Assembly (NCBI GenBank): GCA_003116995.1 | Contig: BDSL01000139.1 | Coordinates: forward strand, 124,001 to 188,000 | Reading direction: 5' to 3' | DNA: 64,000 nt | From: Yamagishiella unicocca | Lineage: Eukaryota; Chlorophyta; Chlorophyceae; Chlamydomonadales; Volvocaceae | In this document: one piece after another, positions 60,610-64,000 of the stretch | How the letters are laid out: the number at the start of each line of letters is the position of its first letter | Numbering within the stretch: position 1 is the stretch's first letter | Program-made: the position numbers and the translations under genes | Notes under the pieces: model-generated | The model's database searches: none | Told to the model about the DNA's origin: nothing | The model's input: only the letters and a program-made list of their open reading frames with translations

Positions 60610-63488
60610 ATGGCCGAGCGTCTAGCTCCGGCGACAAAACACCAGTTCAGGCACAACGGGCAAGTGGTGTATGAATGGGATCAGACCTTTAGCGAAGTTA
60701 ACATCTACGTGCCCGTCCCGCCTGGCGTGGGTGGGAAGCAACTCTACGTTGATATCACCACCAAGCACTTGCGGTTCGGCATCAAGCCCAATCCACCCTA
60801 TATCGATGTAAGCAGGCTTTACTGCTGAAGAGGCCTGGGGAATGCTATTGACACATACGGCAGAGCCTGGAACTTCTGGGTCGCTGGGTCGGCTCGTACC
60901 TAACGTCGCATCAGCGACAGTTATCGAAGCCAAACGGATCACCGCAGCGGATGCATCAGCTCCGGCAGCGCTCGCTGACTGCGGAATGCTGATGGGTGTG
61001 GGGGTGGTTTACCAGGCCTGCCCCTGGCATTCTCGTGGAAAACATCCCCCGTCTCCATCACCCCGCAATCATCAACCATGGTCACATCATGCCAACTGGG
61101 CGTACAGCACCACAAAGCCCCAGCCGCCTCGCCACCCATTTCACAGCATACGTTCCAAATCCGCAGAGCGACTTGGCAGCCGGCGTCAAGGTATCAGAGA
61201 GCTACTGGACGCTAGGTGATTCATTGGAACGGGCGGGGGCGGGACAAGGGCCGAGGGGGAAGATCGGGGTAATGGGAAAGCGGGGGGGGGGTTGTAAAAA
61301 CCGTTTTACGCGACGGGACAGGATAGTTGGCGCATGGTCGTCGGACACCAATTTTGTGGGCGCATTGGGGGGGGACGTTCGTGGTTTTCCTCCGAGGGGG
61401 ACCGTCAGGGGCTGTCCTGCAACTGCCCTGCAGGACCCCGGGGACCCCGGCCCCCGCCCATCATGATCTGTCCACTCGGGGAATGTCCCTTGTTGCGGAC
61501 TGACTGCAGGCTTCCCCTGTCTGTCTCCTCCGAGCTCGCAGACTTCCTCTCGCTGTTTCGCGAACCTCGCCGCCGTCATCGACATCTCACGCAATCTGTG
61601 TCCTGCCGTACCTTGAGCACCTCCAGCCCCGGAGCCCCAAACACCGTGCCCACGAGCTCTCACACCTCGCTATGTTACCTGTCCCCCCACCCGCCCCTCC
61701 CCCTCCTGATGTACGGCTGCGGCCAAGCAGAGGACGGCGTGCTGCACGTGAACCTGACCAAACTCGAAGAGGTACGGCGGGTGTACGGTGCGCTGCGTGG
61801 GTTGCTGTACGTATGTGATTCCTAGATATGTACATCTTGGCACATGACCCATCACGGGGAAGGAATCCTGTGTGTCTGGCCTGTCACGTGGCCTAAGACA
61901 GGAAGCAGAAGAGCTCACTCGCTAGGGGCCCGACAGACGCGCTTCGGTAGTGCCCTAGCTGCAACAACCCTCCGCCCATTTTGCAATCCTGTAAACCTTT
62001 GGAGCCTTCGCCGTGGGAGACGATCCCGTCCATGACTCCCAGGACCTCGGCCGGCACTCTGGCGCACGTCGGCGCTTGCTGCCTACTGCCGTCCCGCCTC
62101 TCAGCCACCCCGCGGCCCCCGCCCGCCGTCTTTTGTATCCTCACCCCAGTTCTCCAGCATGCATCTTGAAACGTCTGTTCTAAACGGCTTTTCCTCGCAT
62201 CCAGGGCCTTCCTCAAAACCCTGCCGGCACTCCCCAGCCAGCAGGGAAGGACTCCCCTGGCGCACGTCTTCAGCCACCCCACCACCGCACCCACGCTCCA
62301 CAGGGCACGTGTCGCACCCTATCACGCCGCGCGCATGGCCTACCCCACAATGCGCCAGCTATCCTATCCATATCGCGTAACCGGTTTTTATGCCACCCCA
62401 CACTACACATCACACGTTGGCACTCCCGGCTGAGGCGCGAAGCTGTTCGCCCTCCTTGCGTTGCCGCGGGCAGGGTGGTGTGTGGCGCAGCGCCATCGCC
62501 GGCCACGACCTGGACCTGGCCACGCAGCAGAACGACCAGCAGCGGCTGATGCTGGAGCGGTTCCAAGTGGAGGTAGGGGCGGCGGGGCGGCAGGGCGGCG
62601 GGGTGGCGGGGGGTAGGGCGGTATTTGGGTTTGCGAGAAGAAGACCTGGTTACACGACATAAGAATTGGAGGGCAGAAACTAGCTACCCCCCTTTGCCCG
62701 ACGGTGTAGCGGTGGTGAGGAAGCGCGCATTGCGGCATGTGAGGATGACAGGTGGGGCGTCAGTTGGGGGGTAAAACTGTATCCGCGAATCCACGGTCAG
62801 TTGGGGCGGCCGACCGGGGCGGCCGCCGGGAGGGGGCCCTCCACGTGCGGAGGTGCAGCGGCACCACGTGCGGAAGGCCGACGGGCGCGGGAGGTATGAG
62901 GGCACGATGTAGTGGTGCCGGTACCGGTACCAGGTAGGGCTTCAGCGGGCCTCGCCCGGCGCCAGCGAGCGCTGCAACCCGCGGGCTTACACCCCGCCCC
63001 CTCCGACTCTAGTTTCCTCAACCAAGTCCTCCGGCATGCACCTCAAAACGTCTGTCCTACACGGATTTTCTTTCGTACACGGGTTTCCTTGTAACCTCCC
63101 CGACCCCAACCCTCGGGCCGGACCCACCACCTTAGTCTCAGGATTGTGTGGCAAGATCCTCAACCACTTTGCGAAGGTGGGGCGCGATCCGTTGGAGTCG
63201 CGCGCCGTGTAGGCTCCTGCGGTCGAGGATCACGGGCTGTCGCCACAGCCAGCGTAGCCGGCCCGGTGGCGGCGCACCTCTCTCCCTCTCGGCGATGTCG
63301 CTACCCCATGAGGTCGCGTTGTCGCTACCCCTCACCTGCCCACCCTCCGCCCGGCCGCCTCCCCCCACACAACCCGGCAGCACCCCGGCTTCGACTTCTC
63401 CCAAGCTACGTTCAACGGCCAGATCCCCGACCCGAGGACGTTCATGCGGGACCTGGACTCCGCGCCCCCGCCGGAGGACGAGGAGTAG
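60610..63488 (+). CDS. NUDCD2: NudC/CS-domain co-chaperone (NUDCD2-like), 5 exons, 164 aa
   Basis: Exons 60610-60807, 61167-61215, 61731-61771, 62474-62572, 63381-63488; GT/AG, phases close over 495 nt. A p23/CS beta-sandwich domain covers about 17-96 (YEWDQTFSEVNIYVPVPPGV, DITTKHLRFGIK, ESYWTLEDGVLHVNLTK). The C-terminal signature QQRLMLERFQVEHPGFDFSQ is shared with NUDCD2-type proteins, followed by an acidic tail (PPPEDEE). Family members are small HSP90-associated co-chaperones for beta-propeller and dynein-pathway clients, and a link to ciliary or cytoplasmic dynein would fit a flagellate alga; that is inference. The size is close to animal NUDCD2 (about 157 aa). Confidence 0.92.
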
Positions 63489-64000
63489 GCGCCAGGGGTT
63501 CTGATGCTGGCCGGTGTTGCAGCGGTGCTGCCAGGTGCTGCGGAACGGTTGCGGCGGGAGCGTACATGTTTGTTGCAATACGCGGTTTTGGGGCGGTGGG
63601 TTAGGTTAGCTAGGCGTGTCCCCGGAGATGCCTACCGCTGGCAGGTAGGGGGCCTCAAGGACTTGTCGTGTGGCCTCTTTGATTGCAGCAGGATCTGTTA
63701 CAGCGGGCTCCAGGCCCCAAGGTTGAGCCATCGGGCACATCGCAACAATGTACTCCGGCCAGGGAGGGGGGGGCCGTCCCGGCCGTGATGAAGCGCCCCG
63801 CGCAGCGCCAAAACGCTCGTTTCTCGCCGCGCAAAGTTGCACAAGCATAGAGCACACATACATGGGGACTCCTAAGCGGTCGGCGGCCGCTCGCAGACCC
63901 GCTGGAGCTCGGACGTACTGCATTGCTCATTGGTACTGCATTGCTCATTGGTAAGGCCCATCGCAATTTGTGATGCGGTACAGAATGCGATATATCTAAT
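63489..64000. other. 3' flank of the NudC gene with dispersed-repeat copy 3
   Basis: The repeat at 63695-63740 matches 32343-32390 and 35738-35780. No further gene is supported before the window end. Confidence 0.45.

Overview
The window is nuclear DNA from a GC-rich green alga of the Chlamydomonas/Volvox type. The evidence is: genes cut into many short exons with GT/AG introns, G/C-rich low-complexity introns, the volvocine polyadenylation motif TGTAA downstream of two of the best-resolved genes, plastid-type leaders on biosynthetic enzymes, and a GT90 glycosyltransferase. I do not name a species.

Layout. (1) 1-8.9 kb: a Ty3/gypsy-type retroelement cut by the left window edge. Besides protease, reverse transcriptase, RNase H and integrase, it carries a degenerate DNMT-like cytosine-methyltransferase domain, a PHD finger and a second methyltransferase-like domain. 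The integrase ORF is offset by -1 at a run of exactly seven G. (2) 8.9-16.4 kb: a minus-strand cluster with a six-exon OTU-type cysteine protease gene, a remnant with a TnpB/Fanzor-like zinc ribbon, a trypsin-like serine protease ORF, a Fanzor-type RuvC nuclease gene broken by one in-frame TAG and one frame change, and a coiled-coil ORF. (3) 16.4-30 kb: repeat-rich DNA. It holds a 176-bp satellite, a gene with 210-bp coding repeats and a Cys-rich tail, long triplet-repeat tracts, a 1.63-kb PIF/Harbinger-like non-autonomous element with TAA target duplication, the C-terminal exon of a nucleotide-sugar transporter, and a PD-(D/E)XK-like gene lying between two copies of a dispersed repeat pair. 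(4) 30.1-34.6 kb: a complete 10-exon GT90/CAP10 glycosyltransferase gene. (5) 36.6-51.2 kb (minus): a complete 21-exon alanyl-tRNA synthetase gene, 939 aa, with an orphan EF-Tu exon on the opposite strand of its last intron. (6) 51.8-57.1 kb (plus): a complete 8-exon plastid-type 3-dehydroquinate synthase, 470 aa, divergent from the synthetase. (7) 59.1-63.5 kb: a divergent pair, a small two-helix membrane protein (minus, 3 exons, 121 aa) and a NudC/CS-domain protein (plus, 5 exons, 164 aa).

I rebuilt exon structures by hand from reading-frame continuity, GT/AG borders and family similarity; for the six multi-exon genes called complete, every exon phase closes. No transcript data were available, so UTRs and alternative splicing are not addressed. 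Many introns in the right half carry related, inverted-repeat-like motifs. These look like families of short mobile elements nested in introns and may be introner-like.

The left third is a nest of mobile elements and their cargo; the right half is housekeeping genes: translation (AlaRS), the shikimate pathway (DHQS), a co-chaperone (NudC type) and secretory-pathway glycosylation (GT90). The two most unusual systems are the methyltransferase-bearing gypsy element and the Fanzor/OTU/serine-protease cluster.
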